From contig NZ_FOUE01000004.1 of assembly GCF_900114775.1 (NCBI RefSeq), positions 248,001-312,000 on the forward strand: DNA of 64,000 bases. Direction: 5' to 3'. Source of the stretch: Marinobacter zhejiangensis. GTDB taxonomy: Bacteria > Pseudomonadota > Gammaproteobacteria > Pseudomonadales > Oleiphilaceae. The notes beneath the pieces are model-generated. The model saw nothing but the letters and a program-made list of their open reading frames with translations, had not been told where the DNA came from and made no database searches. The translations under genes were made by a program, and so were the position numbers. Below, piece after piece: positions 55,870 to 64,000 of this stretch (position 1 is its first letter; each line of letters begins with the position of its first letter).

Positions 55870-56355
55870 TTAGCCCTCAACCGTGATGTTCGGGAGTGAT
55901 GGCGCTTCAAGTTCCACGCTCTCGGTGGGCGCCATCACCTTGGCTTCGCCAGTGACCACAACCTGATCGTTTTGATTGCAGACTGCACAGTCAATGATCA
56001 CCCGGTTTTTAGGCAACTTCTCCTTCACGGTCAGGGTTACGGTCAAGGTGTCACCCAGCTTGACTGGTCGCTTAAAGGCCAGGTTCTGTTCCAGATAAAT
56101 TGTGCCTGGTCCTGGCAGGGTGGTGGCGAGGGCCGCTGAAATCAGAGAGCCGCTCCACATACCGTGCGCAATCCGTTCCTTAAACAGGGTCGTTTTAGCG
56201 AATTCGCTGTCAAGGTGAACGGGGTTGACGTCCCCTGATACTGCGGCAAACAGAGCCAGGTCATTCTCAGTCAACGTACGGCTGAAGGTGGCGCTGTCAT
56301 CAATCTTTAGTTCATCATAGGTAACGTTTTTCAGTATCTTAGGCGTGTCTTGCAT
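55870..56355 (-). CDS. MaoC-family dehydratase/(R)-enoyl-CoA hydratase
   Basis: The 161-residue hot-dog protein has the hydratase-2 motif SGDVNPVHLD near residue 40 (catalytic Asp and His) followed by HGMWSGSLIS. It would hydrate trans-2-enoyl-CoA to (R)-3-hydroxyacyl-CoA, as PhaJ does, linking beta-oxidation to other acyl uses. It converges on the TonB-like gene and is divergent from the acyl-CoA ligase gene, with the CGAAACCGTTTCG palindrome between, so the two may share a fatty-acid regulator. Confidence 0.88.
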   Translation of the reverse strand: MQDTPKILKNVTYDELKIDDSATFSRTLTENDLALFAAVSGDVNPVHLDSEFAKTTLFKERIAHGMWSGSLISAALATTLPGPGTIYLEQNLAFKRPVKLGDTLTVTLTVKEKLPKNRVIIDCAVCNQNDQVVVTGEAKVMAPTESVELEAPSLPNITVEG

Positions 56356-56494
56356 GTGCTGATCCGCTCTGTGAGTGCGAAGAATGGGTGCTCGGAGAAA
56401 ACTACCTCATCGCTCACAAAACTGCTATTCTCTGCCCTCATTTTCGAGGCTGATCCTTTGGTCTGGTTGCGTTTTGAGCGTTTTATGTGCTAAT

Positions 56495-56507
56495 CGAAAC
56501 CGTTTCG
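56495..56507. promoter_or_regulatory. 13-bp palindrome between MaoC and acyl-CoA ligase genes (operator candidate)
   Basis: CGAAACCGTTTCG is a perfect palindrome in the 273-base divergent spacer, just upstream of a weak TTGAAT/TTTTAT promoter-like pair for the ligase gene. The GAAAC...GTTTC halves resemble sites of PsrA-type TetR regulators of fatty acid genes, though the spacing is one base rather than two to four. Confidence 0.4.
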
Positions 56508-56628
56508 TTTGGCAGCCGCCATTGAATCAGTGAATTCAGACAGAATTTTATAAGGGCCTGTGTTCCAGCGTCGGAGCAACCGGCCTGATAACTACTAATA
56601 AGCACAAACGAGAACAGGAGATGGTGTG

Positions 56629-58302
56629 ATGGATTTCGAGACGTTTTACAAGGATAAGTACCCCGCGGGCACGCCCCGGTCAGTGGATCTGGACAAATAT
56701 CAGAGCATGGTTGATGTGCTTGAACAGTCCGTTAAAAAGTTTGCTGACCGCCCGGCATTTAGCGCCGTTGGCGTTACCCTGACTTATCGTGACCTCGATA
56801 CCCAGAGCCGTAATTTCGCGGCCTGGATCCAGAACCACACCAACCTGAAGCCTGGCGACCGTATCGCCGTTCAGATGCCCAACGTGACCCAATACCCGGT
56901 CGTGGTTTATGGCGCTATGCGCGCAGGCCTGATCGTTGTTAACACCAACCCGCTGTATACCACACGGGAGATGGAGCACCAGTTCAACGATTCTGGCGCC
57001 AAGGCGCTGGTTGTTCTGGCCAACATGGCTGATAACGCCGAAAAAGTTCTGCCGCACACCGGCATCGAGCATGTGATTGTCACCGAAGTTGCAGACATGC
57101 ATTCGCCGCTGAAGCGCACCCTGATGAATGCCGTGGTCAAACATGTCAAGAAAATGGTCCCGGCCTACAACCTGCCCAAGGCGCATCGTCTGCCTGCGGT
57201 TCTGAGCGCCGGTAGCAAGGCCAAATTTACGCCGGTCGAGCACAAAAAGGATGACATCGCTGTTCTGCAGTACACTGGTGGCACCACGGGTGTGGCCAAA
57301 GGTGCCATGCTGACTCATGGCAACCTGGTTTCCAACCTGCTGCAAACCCGTCCAATGTTGGGCGACACCATTGTAGAAGGGCGTGAAGTCGTTATCGCTC
57401 CGCTCCCGCTGTACCACATCTACTCGTTCACCCTGAACTGCGGCATCATGCTCGAAGGTGGCGCCCATAACATTCTGATCCCTAACCCTCGTGACCTGCC
57501 TGGGTTTGTGAAAGAGCTTAAGAAGCATAAGTTCACTGCGTTCCTTGGCTTGAATACGTTGTTTGTTGGTCTTTGCAACAACGAAGAGTTCAAGAATCTG
57601 GACTTCAGTTCGCTGAAAATGACCGCCTCTGGCGGCATGGCCCTGACCAGCGATACGGCCAAGCTGTGGAAGCGTGTCACCGGTTGTGAAATCACCGAAG
57701 GTTACGGCATGACCGAAACCTCTCCGGTTGTTACCTTCAACCCGCCTTCGGCTATTCAGATCGGCACGATCGGCCTGCCGATCTGCAACACCGAAGTGAA
57801 AACGATCGACGATGAAGGTAATGAGACGCCGCTCGGTGAGCCTGGTGAGCTGTGTGTGCGTGGACCTCAGGTCATGCGCGGTTACTGGCAGCGCCCGGAA
57901 GATACGCAGAAGTCCTTTACTGAGGATGGCTACCTGCGTACTGGTGACGTGGCTCTGGTCCAGGAAGACGGCTATATCCGTATCGTTGACCGTAAGAAGG
58001 ACATGATCATTGTCTCCGGCTTTAACGTCTTCCCGAATGAAATTGAGGACGTGGTATCCAGCCACCCGAAGGTTATTGAATGCGCAGCCGTTGGTGTGCC
58101 AGACAGCAAGAGTGGTGAAGCGGTCAAGGTCTTCCTGGTCGCAAACGACAGTGGGTTGACTGAGGCGGAACTGAAAGAGTTCTGTCGCGAGCGCCTGACC
58201 GCGTATAAGGTGCCCAAGACCTTCGTATTCCGCGAAGAGTTGCCGAAAACCAACGTTGGTAAAATCCTTCGTCGGGAACTGCGTGATGAGGTCACCCAGT
58301 AA
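56629..58302 (+). CDS. fadD: Long-chain fatty acid-CoA ligase
   Basis: The 557-residue protein has the AMP-binding motif YTGGTTGVAKGAM near residue 220, EGYGMTETSP near 360, TGDVALVQEDGYI and the FACS signature (VDRKKDMIIVSGFNVFPNEIEDV) plus the C-terminal Lys in TNVGKILRREL. It activates fatty acids to acyl-CoA for beta-oxidation and lipid synthesis. AGGAGA precedes the ATG at 56629 by about nine bases; the in-frame GTG one codon earlier is less likely. Length fits FadD. A strong terminator follows. Confidence 0.95.
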   Translation: MDFETFYKDKYPAGTPRSVDLDKYQSMVDVLEQSVKKFADRPAFSAVGVTLTYRDLDTQSRNFAAWIQNHTNLKPGDRIAVQMPNVTQYPVVVYGAMRAGLIVVNTNPLYTTREMEHQFNDSGAKALVVLANMADNAEKVLPHTGIEHVIVTEVADMHSPLKRTLMNAVVKHVKKMVPAYNLPKAHRLPAVLSAGSKAKFTPVEHKKDDIAVLQYTGGTTGVAKGAMLTHGNLVSNLLQTRPMLGDTIVEGREVVIAPLPLYHIYSFTLNCGIMLEGGAHNILIPNPRDLPGFVKELKKHKFTAFLGLNTLFVGLCNNEEFKNLDFSSLKMTASGGMALTSDTAKLWKRVTGCEITEGYGMTETSPVVTFNPPSAIQIGTIGLPICNTEVKTIDDEGNETPLGEPGELCVRGPQVMRGYWQRPEDTQKSFTEDGYLRTGDVALVQEDGYIRIVDRKKDMIIVSGFNVFPNEIEDVVSSHPKVIECAAVGVPDSKSGEAVKVFLVANDSGLTEAELKEFCRERLTAYKVPKTFVFREELPKTNVGKILRRELRDEVTQ

Positions 58303-58350
58303 CGGGTGATGACGTCCGGGAGTCTGTTAAAGCAGACTCGCATTTGAGAA

Positions 58351-58374
58351 AACCCTGCTTCGGCAGGGTTTTTT
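58351..58374 (+). terminator. Intrinsic terminator after fadD
   Basis: AACCCTGC, the loop TTCG, GCAGGGTT and four more T give a textbook rho-independent terminator 48 bases after the fadD stop. A smaller hairpin (AGTCTG/CAGACT at 58321-58338) lies just before it. Confidence 0.93.
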
Positions 58375-58471
58375 CGTTCAACGACCACGCGGTTGGCGGT
58401 ACACTTGGAAAGCCTTCGACTCTCCCTCAATGGATGGCAAGCACGTTTTAGTCCAACGGAAATTTCGTTTA

Positions 58472-61400
58472 ATGGTTCAGCAAGATACTCCCTCAAAGCT
58501 CGATTCGCCGGCAATCCAGGCACAGGTCAACACCCTTGTCGCTCAATTGGATGAGTGTAACCAATCGCAGGCTGCTCAGATTCGACGCCGACTTAACCGC
58601 TGTAAAGGGCGTCCCAATGCCGACGAGTTCGAGCGCCTGAATGATTTGTTGGCGCGAGGGAAGGCGATCGTAACCCAGCGGCGGGAGGCTCATAGGCAAG
58701 CCACGTTTCCTGAGGGACTGCCGGTCTCCGGACGGGTTGAGGATATATCTGCTGCATTGGAGCAGCATCAAGTCATCATCGTTGCGGGTGAAACCGGGTC
58801 CGGTAAGACGACTCAGATTCCCAAGCTCTGTATGAACATGGGATTGGGAGTGCGTGGCCTGATCGGCCATACCCAGCCGCGCCGTATCGCCGCTCGGAGC
58901 GTGGCTGCCCGGATAGCGGAAGAATTAGGGCAGGAGCTGGGCGACCAGATTGGCTACCAGATCCGGTTTACTGACACCACGAGTGAGTCGTCCCGCGTTA
59001 AGGTAATGACCGACGGCATTCTGCTGGCGGAAATCCAGAATGATCGATTCCTTGACCGTTACGACACCCTGATCATCGATGAAGCTCACGAGCGAAGTCT
59101 CAACATCGACTTCATCCTCGGATATCTCAAGCAGATGCTGCCCCGGCGTCCGGATCTGAAGGTCATTATTACCTCGGCTACGATCGAAGTTGAGCGGTTT
59201 AGCGAGTTCTTTGGCGGCGCGCCGGTGATCGAGGTGAGCGGCCGCACCTATCCTGTTGAGACCCGGTACCGACCTTTGGTTGGCGATGATGAGGATCGTG
59301 ATCAGGGCTGGAATGATGGAATTCTTGCAGCGCTTGACGAAATCGAGGCCCATGAGCGCCAGTTGGGGCAGAGGCCGGGTGATGTGCTGGTGTTCCTGCC
59401 GGGTGAGCGGGAAATCCGGAACCTGAGCAAGCAGCTTCGTCACGTGGATTTGAAGCACACTGAGGTATTGCCGCTGTATTCGAGGTTGTCGAACCAGGAG
59501 CAGAACCGGGTTTTTCAATCCCACCGTGGCCGTCGGATCGTTTTGTCGACCAACGTGGCTGAAACGTCGCTGACGGTTCCCGGCATTCGCTATGTCATTG
59601 ATACCGGTGTAGCCCGGATCAGCCGCTACAGTGTGCGTTCGAAGATCCAGCGCCTGCCCATTGAGCCGGTATCCCAGGCCAGCGCCAATCAGCGCGCCGG
59701 CCGATGTGGCCGGGTTGCTCCTGGTATCTGCTTTCGGCTCTACGGTGAAGACGACTTCCTGGGTCGGCCGGAATTCACCGACCCGGAAATTCTGCGCACG
59801 AACCTGGCGTCGGTCATTCTCCAGATGACCACCGGTGGGCTGGGGGATATCCGTAAATTCCCATTCCTCGAAGCGCCAGACAACCGGCTGATCAATGACG
59901 GCTACAAGCTGCTTGAAGAGCTGAATGCGGTTGACCGGGGCCGGAAGGTAACGAAACTCGGCAGAACCATGGCTCGACTGCCGTTGGACCCGCGCCTGGC
60001 GAGGATGTTGGTGGAGGCGTCTTCGCAAGGGAGTCTTGCTGAAACCTTGGTGATTATTGCTGGGCTCAGTATCCAGGATCCCCGAGAGCGGCCCCAGGAA
60101 AAACAGCAGGCTGCGGATCAGGCGCACGCGCAGTTTGTTGATAAGGAGTCCGACTTCATCAGCTTGCTGAACCTCTGGAATTTCTATGAAGAACAGCGTC
60201 AGGAGCAATCCCAGAATCAGCTGAAGAAGCTATGCACGAAGCACTTCCTATCGTGGATGCGCATGCGCGAATGGCGGGACATTCATCGCCAACTCGCGGT
60301 TATCTGTCGCGAACAGAAGCTGCCGGTCAACTCAGAGACCGCGAATTATGTCTCTGTGCACAAGGCGATCCTGGCTGGGCTTCTTGGGCAGGTTGCGCTG
60401 AAGCATGAGAACAAGGAATACCTCGCGACCCGAAATCGCAAGGTTTTGATCTTCCCTGGATCCAAAGTTGCTAAAACCGCGCCAAAATGGCTCGTAGCAG
60501 CGGAAGTGGTAGAGACCAGTCGGGTATTTGCCCGCATGGTTGCGAAGATCGATCCGGAATGGATTGAGCCGCTTGCGGGGCATATCGTCAAGCACAACTA
60601 CTTTGAACCCCATTGGGAGCGTAAACGGGCTCAGGTGGTAGGGTTTGAAAAGGTGTCGCTGTATGGGCTAGACATTGTTCCGCGTCGCCGTGTTGTCTAT
60701 AGCAAGATCGACCCGGTTGTGTCCCGGGACCTGTTTATTCGCCGCGCCTTGGTAGAGGGAGATTTTGACAGCAAGGCTCCATTTCTAAGTCATAACCAGG
60801 GCTTGTTGGAAGATATCGAAAACCTCGAGAACAAGATTCGCCGGCGTGACCTGGTTGTGGATGATGAAGCCTTAGTCTCGTTCTACGATCACAAGCTGCC
60901 CGATACCATTGTCAGTGGTGCCCATTTCGAAACGTGGTGGAAATCGCTGCCACCTGAGGCGCTGAAGGCCATGGAGATGGGTGAGGACGATGTCCTGCAA
61001 CGCCCGCTTGATCAGGGCGCTGAACAGCAATACCCGGATCACCTGGACTGGGAGGGAGTGCAGTACCCGCTGAGTTACCAGTTTGAGCCAACCGGAGACG
61101 ATGACGGCGTTACGGTGAAGGTCCCGCTGATGGCGCTGAAGCAGCTACCTAATCAGCGGTTGGAATGGTTGGTTCCCGGGCTGGTTCGGGAAAAGTGCAT
61201 CGCGCTGGTGAAGTCATTGCCGAAGTCCCTGAGACGGAATTTTGTTCCGGTGCCGGATTTCGTGGATCGGGCCCTGGAAAACATGTCTCCGTCCAATGAG
61301 CCGTTAACCACTACGCTAGCCGCCCAGTTACGTCGGATGACCGGGGTCACCATCGATGACCAGGACTGGAATACGACGACGTTGCCACGACACCTGAAAA

Positions 61401-62395
61401 TGAACGTCAAGGTCGTTGGCGACAAAGGGAAGGTGTTGGCGCAGGGAAGGGATGCGGATGAGTTGCAGCAGAGACTTGAAGCGGAGGCCGAAGCGGCTCT
61501 GAGTGCCACGTCAGTCTCGGCCAGGGCGGAGGATACGGTCGAGGCCGAAGACTGGCAGTTCGGTCACCTCGCTGTGTCACTGCGGGAGGAAAAAGGGGGG
61601 ATGCAGGTAACGGTCTATCCTGCACTCGAAGATTTGGGGCATCGTGTCCGCCTGACCCGCTTCCTCGATCCGGTTGTTGCGGAAGACGAAACCCGCAAGG
61701 CAATTGCCAGGCTTTTAATCAACCGGTTGGGTAATACTCTGGAAGGCATTGATCGGCGGCTGAAGGACTTTAAGCCTGCTGCGCTGTTGTTTGCACCGGT
61801 CGGGCAGGCTCGGGCGCTGTTGGATGATCTACTTTTGGCCTCGGTCATGAGTCATTTCCTGGCCGACCAGCTGCCGAGAGATCTTCAGGCGTTTGAGCAA
61901 ATCTATAATGACCGCCGGGGCGACTTCATTCCGGCACTGGAGAAGGACTGTCAGCAATTGCATGCCGCCTTGAAGGGGTATCATGCGGTGATGAAGCAGC
62001 TCAAAGGGAAGATCAACCTTGCCCTGGCGAATAGCATGGCTGATCTGAAATTCCAGATGGAGCAGTTGGTCTATCCAGGGTTTCTGGTCAATACCCCCGG
62101 GAATTGGCTGGCGCAGTTCGGGCGTTACTTTGAGGCGGCGGCGCTGCGATTTGAAAAAATGCCGCGGGAGATGGGCCGCGAACGAGAGTTTCTACACAGC
62201 ATCGAACCGTTATGGTCCCGCTATGCTAAAAAGCGTGAACAGCACCAGCGCCAAGGCCTCCGTGATCCGGAATTGGTCCTTTACCGGTGGATGCTGGAAG
62301 AGTATCGGGTGTCTTTCTTTGCCCAGCAGCTGGGTACGCTGATGCCGGTTTCAGTGAAGCGGCTCGACAAGCAGTGGGCGAGTGTAAAGAGCTAG
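58472..62395 (+). CDS. hrpA: ATP-dependent RNA helicase HrpA
   Basis: About 1307 residues from the ATG at 58472. A longer frame from 58430 adds 14 residues of unlikely character. DEAH-box motifs in order: GETGSGKTTQIPKL near residue 110, QPRRIAARSVA, DEAHERSLN near 205, SATIE, LVFLPGEREI, VLSTNVAETSLTVPGIRYVIDTG and QRAGRCGRVAPG. The long C-terminal region with HrpA-specific domains is complete. It acts on RNA in stalled translation and mRNA processing. It follows the fadD terminator by about 100 bases. Confidence 0.95.
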   Translation: MVQQDTPSKLDSPAIQAQVNTLVAQLDECNQSQAAQIRRRLNRCKGRPNADEFERLNDLLARGKAIVTQRREAHRQATFPEGLPVSGRVEDISAALEQHQVIIVAGETGSGKTTQIPKLCMNMGLGVRGLIGHTQPRRIAARSVAARIAEELGQELGDQIGYQIRFTDTTSESSRVKVMTDGILLAEIQNDRFLDRYDTLIIDEAHERSLNIDFILGYLKQMLPRRPDLKVIITSATIEVERFSEFFGGAPVIEVSGRTYPVETRYRPLVGDDEDRDQGWNDGILAALDEIEAHERQLGQRPGDVLVFLPGEREIRNLSKQLRHVDLKHTEVLPLYSRLSNQEQNRVFQSHRGRRIVLSTNVAETSLTVPGIRYVIDTGVARISRYSVRSKIQRLPIEPVSQASANQRAGRCGRVAPGICFRLYGEDDFLGRPEFTDPEILRTNLASVILQMTTGGLGDIRKFPFLEAPDNRLINDGYKLLEELNAVDRGRKVTKLGRTMARLPLDPRLARMLVEASSQGSLAETLVIIAGLSIQDPRERPQEKQQAADQAHAQFVDKESDFISLLNLWNFYEEQRQEQSQNQLKKLCTKHFLSWMRMREWRDIHRQLAVICREQKLPVNSETANYVSVHKAILAGLLGQVALKHENKEYLATRNRKVLIFPGSKVAKTAPKWLVAAEVVETSRVFARMVAKIDPEWIEPLAGHIVKHNYFEPHWERKRAQVVGFEKVSLYGLDIVPRRRVVYSKIDPVVSRDLFIRRALVEGDFDSKAPFLSHNQGLLEDIENLENKIRRRDLVVDDEALVSFYDHKLPDTIVSGAHFETWWKSLPPEALKAMEMGEDDVLQRPLDQGAEQQYPDHLDWEGVQYPLSYQFEPTGDDDGVTVKVPLMALKQLPNQRLEWLVPGLVREKCIALVKSLPKSLRRNFVPVPDFVDRALENMSPSNEPLTTTLAAQLRRMTGVTIDDQDWNTTTLPRHLKMNVKVVGDKGKVLAQGRDADELQQRLEAEAEAALSATSVSARAEDTVEAEDWQFGHLAVSLREEKGGMQVTVYPALEDLGHRVRLTRFLDPVVAEDETRKAIARLLINRLGNTLEGIDRRLKDFKPAALLFAPVGQARALLDDLLLASVMSHFLADQLPRDLQAFEQIYNDRRGDFIPALEKDCQQLHAALKGYHAVMKQLKGKINLALANSMADLKFQMEQLVYPGFLVNTPGNWLAQFGRYFEAAALRFEKMPREMGREREFLHSIEPLWSRYAKKREQHQRQGLRDPELVLYRWMLEEYRVSFFAQQLGTLMPVSVKRLDKQWASVKS

Positions 62396-62488
62396 CCGAA
62401 CATAGCCTTAGACACAGGTATACACGGACCTCGCTGCCGAATGTGCTAATATCGGTGCGGTTCGATCATTTAATCAATAAAACATGAC

Positions 62489-63622
62489 ATGGGGTTACGC
62501 GTGAATAAAGCCGTCATTAGCGGTACCGGACTTTACACACCGCCAGCAACGATCAGCAACGAAGAGTTGGTCGAGGCCTTCAACGCCTTTGTAGAGCTCC
62601 ACAATAGCCGCCACAGCGACGAAATTTCCCGGGGCGAGATGGATGCGCTTTCGCCTTCTTCCGCAGAGTTCATTGAGAAAGCATCGGGCATCAAGCGTCG
62701 CCATGTGATCGACCGCGAAGGTATTCTTGATCCGGAGCGGATGTGCCCGCGTATTCCGGAGCGCAGTAATGACGAGCCGTCCGTTCAATGTGAAATGGCG
62801 GTTATCGCCTGTAACGAAGCCCTGGAGCAGGCGGGTAAGTCGGTTGAAGACGTAGATGCGGTGATCGTTGCGTGTTCCAACATGCAGCGGGCGTACCCGG
62901 CGGTGGCGGTTGAAGTTCAGCAGGCGCTGGGTATCAACGGCTTTGCCTATGACATGAACGTTGCCTGCAGCTCCGCTACGTTTGGCATCCAGGCAGCGGT
63001 GAATGCCGTCGAAACTGGCACTGCCCGTGCTGTGTTGGTGGTCAGCCCCGAGATTTGTTCAGGTCACCTGAACTTCCGGGATCGTGATAGCCACTTTATC
63101 TTTGGTGATGCCTGCACTGCGGTTTTGGTCGAACGTGACTCGCTGGTCGCGGAAGGAAAAGGCTTTGACGTTGTAGGAACGCGGCTCAAGACCCAGTTCT
63201 CCAACAATATCCGCAATAACTTCGGTTTCCTCAATCGGGCGGATGAATCTGGTATTGGCCAGCCTGACAAGCTCTTTATCCAGCAAGGCCGGAAGGTTTT
63301 CAAGGAAGTCTCCCCTATGGTTGCAGAGACCATTCAGGGGCATCTGGCCAGTCTTTCCCTGAGTCCGGAAGACCTCAAGCGTATGTGGCTGCATCAGGCC
63401 AACCTTAATATGAACCAGTTGATTGCTCGTCGGGTTCTCGGCCGCGACGCGACCACAGACGAAGCGCCGGTTATTCTGGACGAGTATGCCAACACCAGTT
63501 CCGCCGGTTCGGTTATTGCGTTCCATAAGCACAAGGCTGATCTTGTCAGTGGGGATTTAGGCATCCTTTGTTCCTTCGGTGCTGGTTACTCCATTGGCAG
63601 TGTTTTGGTTCGACGCCGGTAA
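62489..63622 (+). CDS. Beta-ketoacyl-ACP synthase III-like protein (FabH family)
   Basis: The protein has 377 residues from the ATG at 62489; a GTG at 62501 (VNKAVISGTG) with GGGG eight bases upstream is a good alternative. The Cys-His-Asn set is present: NVACSSATFG near residue 160, WLHQANLNM near 305 and EYANTSSAGS near 335, plus GAGYSIGSVLV at the end. FabH-type enzymes start fatty acid synthesis by joining acyl-CoA to malonyl-ACP. This is longer than the housekeeping FabH (about 320), with an extra stretch near residues 35-60, so it belongs to the larger subgroup found in Pseudomonas and Marinobacter. Confidence 0.9.
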   Translation: MGLRVNKAVISGTGLYTPPATISNEELVEAFNAFVELHNSRHSDEISRGEMDALSPSSAEFIEKASGIKRRHVIDREGILDPERMCPRIPERSNDEPSVQCEMAVIACNEALEQAGKSVEDVDAVIVACSNMQRAYPAVAVEVQQALGINGFAYDMNVACSSATFGIQAAVNAVETGTARAVLVVSPEICSGHLNFRDRDSHFIFGDACTAVLVERDSLVAEGKGFDVVGTRLKTQFSNNIRNNFGFLNRADESGIGQPDKLFIQQGRKVFKEVSPMVAETIQGHLASLSLSPEDLKRMWLHQANLNMNQLIARRVLGRDATTDEAPVILDEYANTSSAGSVIAFHKHKADLVSGDLGILCSFGAGYSIGSVLVRRR

Positions 63623-63635
63623 GATACGCCGTTAT

Positions 63636-63677
63636 CCGACTATCGGGCCAAAATGAATACCCGGTAGTCGGCATTTC
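63636..63677 (+). terminator. Terminator-like hairpin after the FabH-like gene
   Basis: CCGACTA-TCGGG pairs with CCCGG-TAGTCGG, with a 12-base loop. The stem ends at 63671, and about 9 bases later TTTTTT follows (63681-63686), so the U run is displaced. It is probably the end of the FabH-like transcript. Confidence 0.6.
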
Positions 63678-63686
63678 CCGTTTTTT

Positions 63687-63920
63687 CCTATCCATTCCTA
63701 CGTTTTTTGCGTAGCCTTCTTCTAGCCACCACTGGTAATGGCAGGCTTTCCCGCGTAGATTTGTGCGTCGAGATTGAGCGGGTGTCACAGGCGTAGAAAT
63801 TCGGAGCGTCGGGCTAACGGGTTTACCGGATACTGGTGCCCCAACCGCTGTGGATAATGGACTGATACAATACCCGGCAATTCGGATAATCGGACACGGA
63901 CAAGACGACTCAGGACTGGC
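63687..63920. other. Non-coding interval before the last gene
   Basis: No convincing gene on either strand. Short minus-strand frames here lack a family signal. The interval should hold the promoter of the gene starting at 63921; CAGGA lies six bases before its ATG. Confidence 0.4.
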
Positions 63921-64000
63921 ATGAATCAGCCCCTCAGTACACGCTTATTGACCCCTCTAGCATTGATTGCACTGCTGCTCATGGCTGCGGTTGGGCAGGC
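63921..64000 (+). CDS. Start of an exported protein (cut by window edge)
   Basis: An ATG with AGGA six bases before it opens a frame that runs to the end: polar start (MNQPLSTRLLT), hydrophobic core (PLALIALLLMAAV), then GQA, which fits a signal peptide cleavage site. Only 26 codons are visible, so the function cannot be told. It is too short to be recovered by a length-filtered gene search of this window. Confidence 0.6.
   Translation, partial: MNQPLSTRLLTPLALIALLLMAAVGQ

Noticed and set aside
56680-58065. Minus-strand ORF of 461 residues
   Set aside because: It lies fully inside fadD on the opposite strand. The fadD frame has all acyl-CoA ligase motifs; the shadow has none.
58925-60208. 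Minus-strand ORF of 427 residues
   Set aside because: It lies inside hrpA, opposite the helicase motifs, and shows no recognisable domain.
1-64000. CRISPR arrays, tRNA or rRNA genes, insertion sequences, prophage or integrase genes
   Set aside because: I looked for regular direct repeats, tRNA-like folds and transposase or integrase motifs and saw none.

Overview
The window looks like chromosomal DNA of a marine gammaproteobacterium, probably Marinobacter or a close relative. The basis is gene content and order (ffs-dnaX-ybaB-recR-rnd-ycgL-ycgN; an XrtA/Prs exosortase locus), not a search. It holds an accessory half (1 to about 37 kb) and a mostly housekeeping half (37 to 64 kb) that carries one unusual envelope operon.

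Region 1 (1-37130) is an exosortase A (XrtA) and surface-polysaccharide locus with a natural-product assembly line inside it. It starts with a cut-off polysaccharide deacetylase, a membrane GT2 glycosyltransferase, a DegT-type PLP enzyme, a modular lipoprotein and a cupin/JmjC-like protein. A leftward group follows: a hybrid PKS-NRPS with an in-line aminotransferase (A-T-KS-AT-ACP-AMT, then C-A-T-C-A-T), two XrtA-system-associated alpha/beta hydrolases and a membrane O-acyltransferase. A phosphopantetheinyl transferase for the carrier domains lies just upstream. Rightward genes encode a GNAT enzyme, a second cupin/JmjC-like protein, a FemAB-like acyltransferase and a formyltransferase. A leftward chain then encodes a mutarotase, a PlsC-like acyltransferase, an SDR, PrsK, PrsR, PrsT and XrtA (fused to an EpsI domain). 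PrsK/PrsR are the sensor kinase and sigma-54 activator of this system. No PEP-CTERM substrate is seen in the window.

Region 2 (37257-42791) holds the 4.5S signal recognition particle RNA gene with a plausible promoter, then dnaX, ybaB, recR, rnd, ycgL, ycgN and a small membrane protein.

Region 3 (42813-55852) holds a membrane-anchored VWA protein, a MoxR ATPase with a CoxE-like VWA partner, and a nine-gene operon: a secreted coiled-coil protein, two large periplasmic TPR proteins, a TPR lipoprotein, a small secreted protein, a TolQ/ExbB-like motor protein, two TolR/ExbD-like proteins and a TonB-like protein with an AgmX/PglI-type C-terminus. The part list resembles the Agl/Glt (gliding motility and spore-coat) trans-envelope machine of Myxococcus. 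It is the best candidate for a poorly described system.

Region 4 (55870-64000) holds a MaoC-type hydratase divergent from a FadD-like acyl-CoA ligase, with a palindromic operator candidate between them, then HrpA helicase, a FabH-like ketoacyl synthase and the first codons of another exported protein.

The two most interesting items are the PKS-NRPS line, predicted to make a beta,gamma-diamino acid unit inside an exosortase locus, and the Agl/Glt-like operon.
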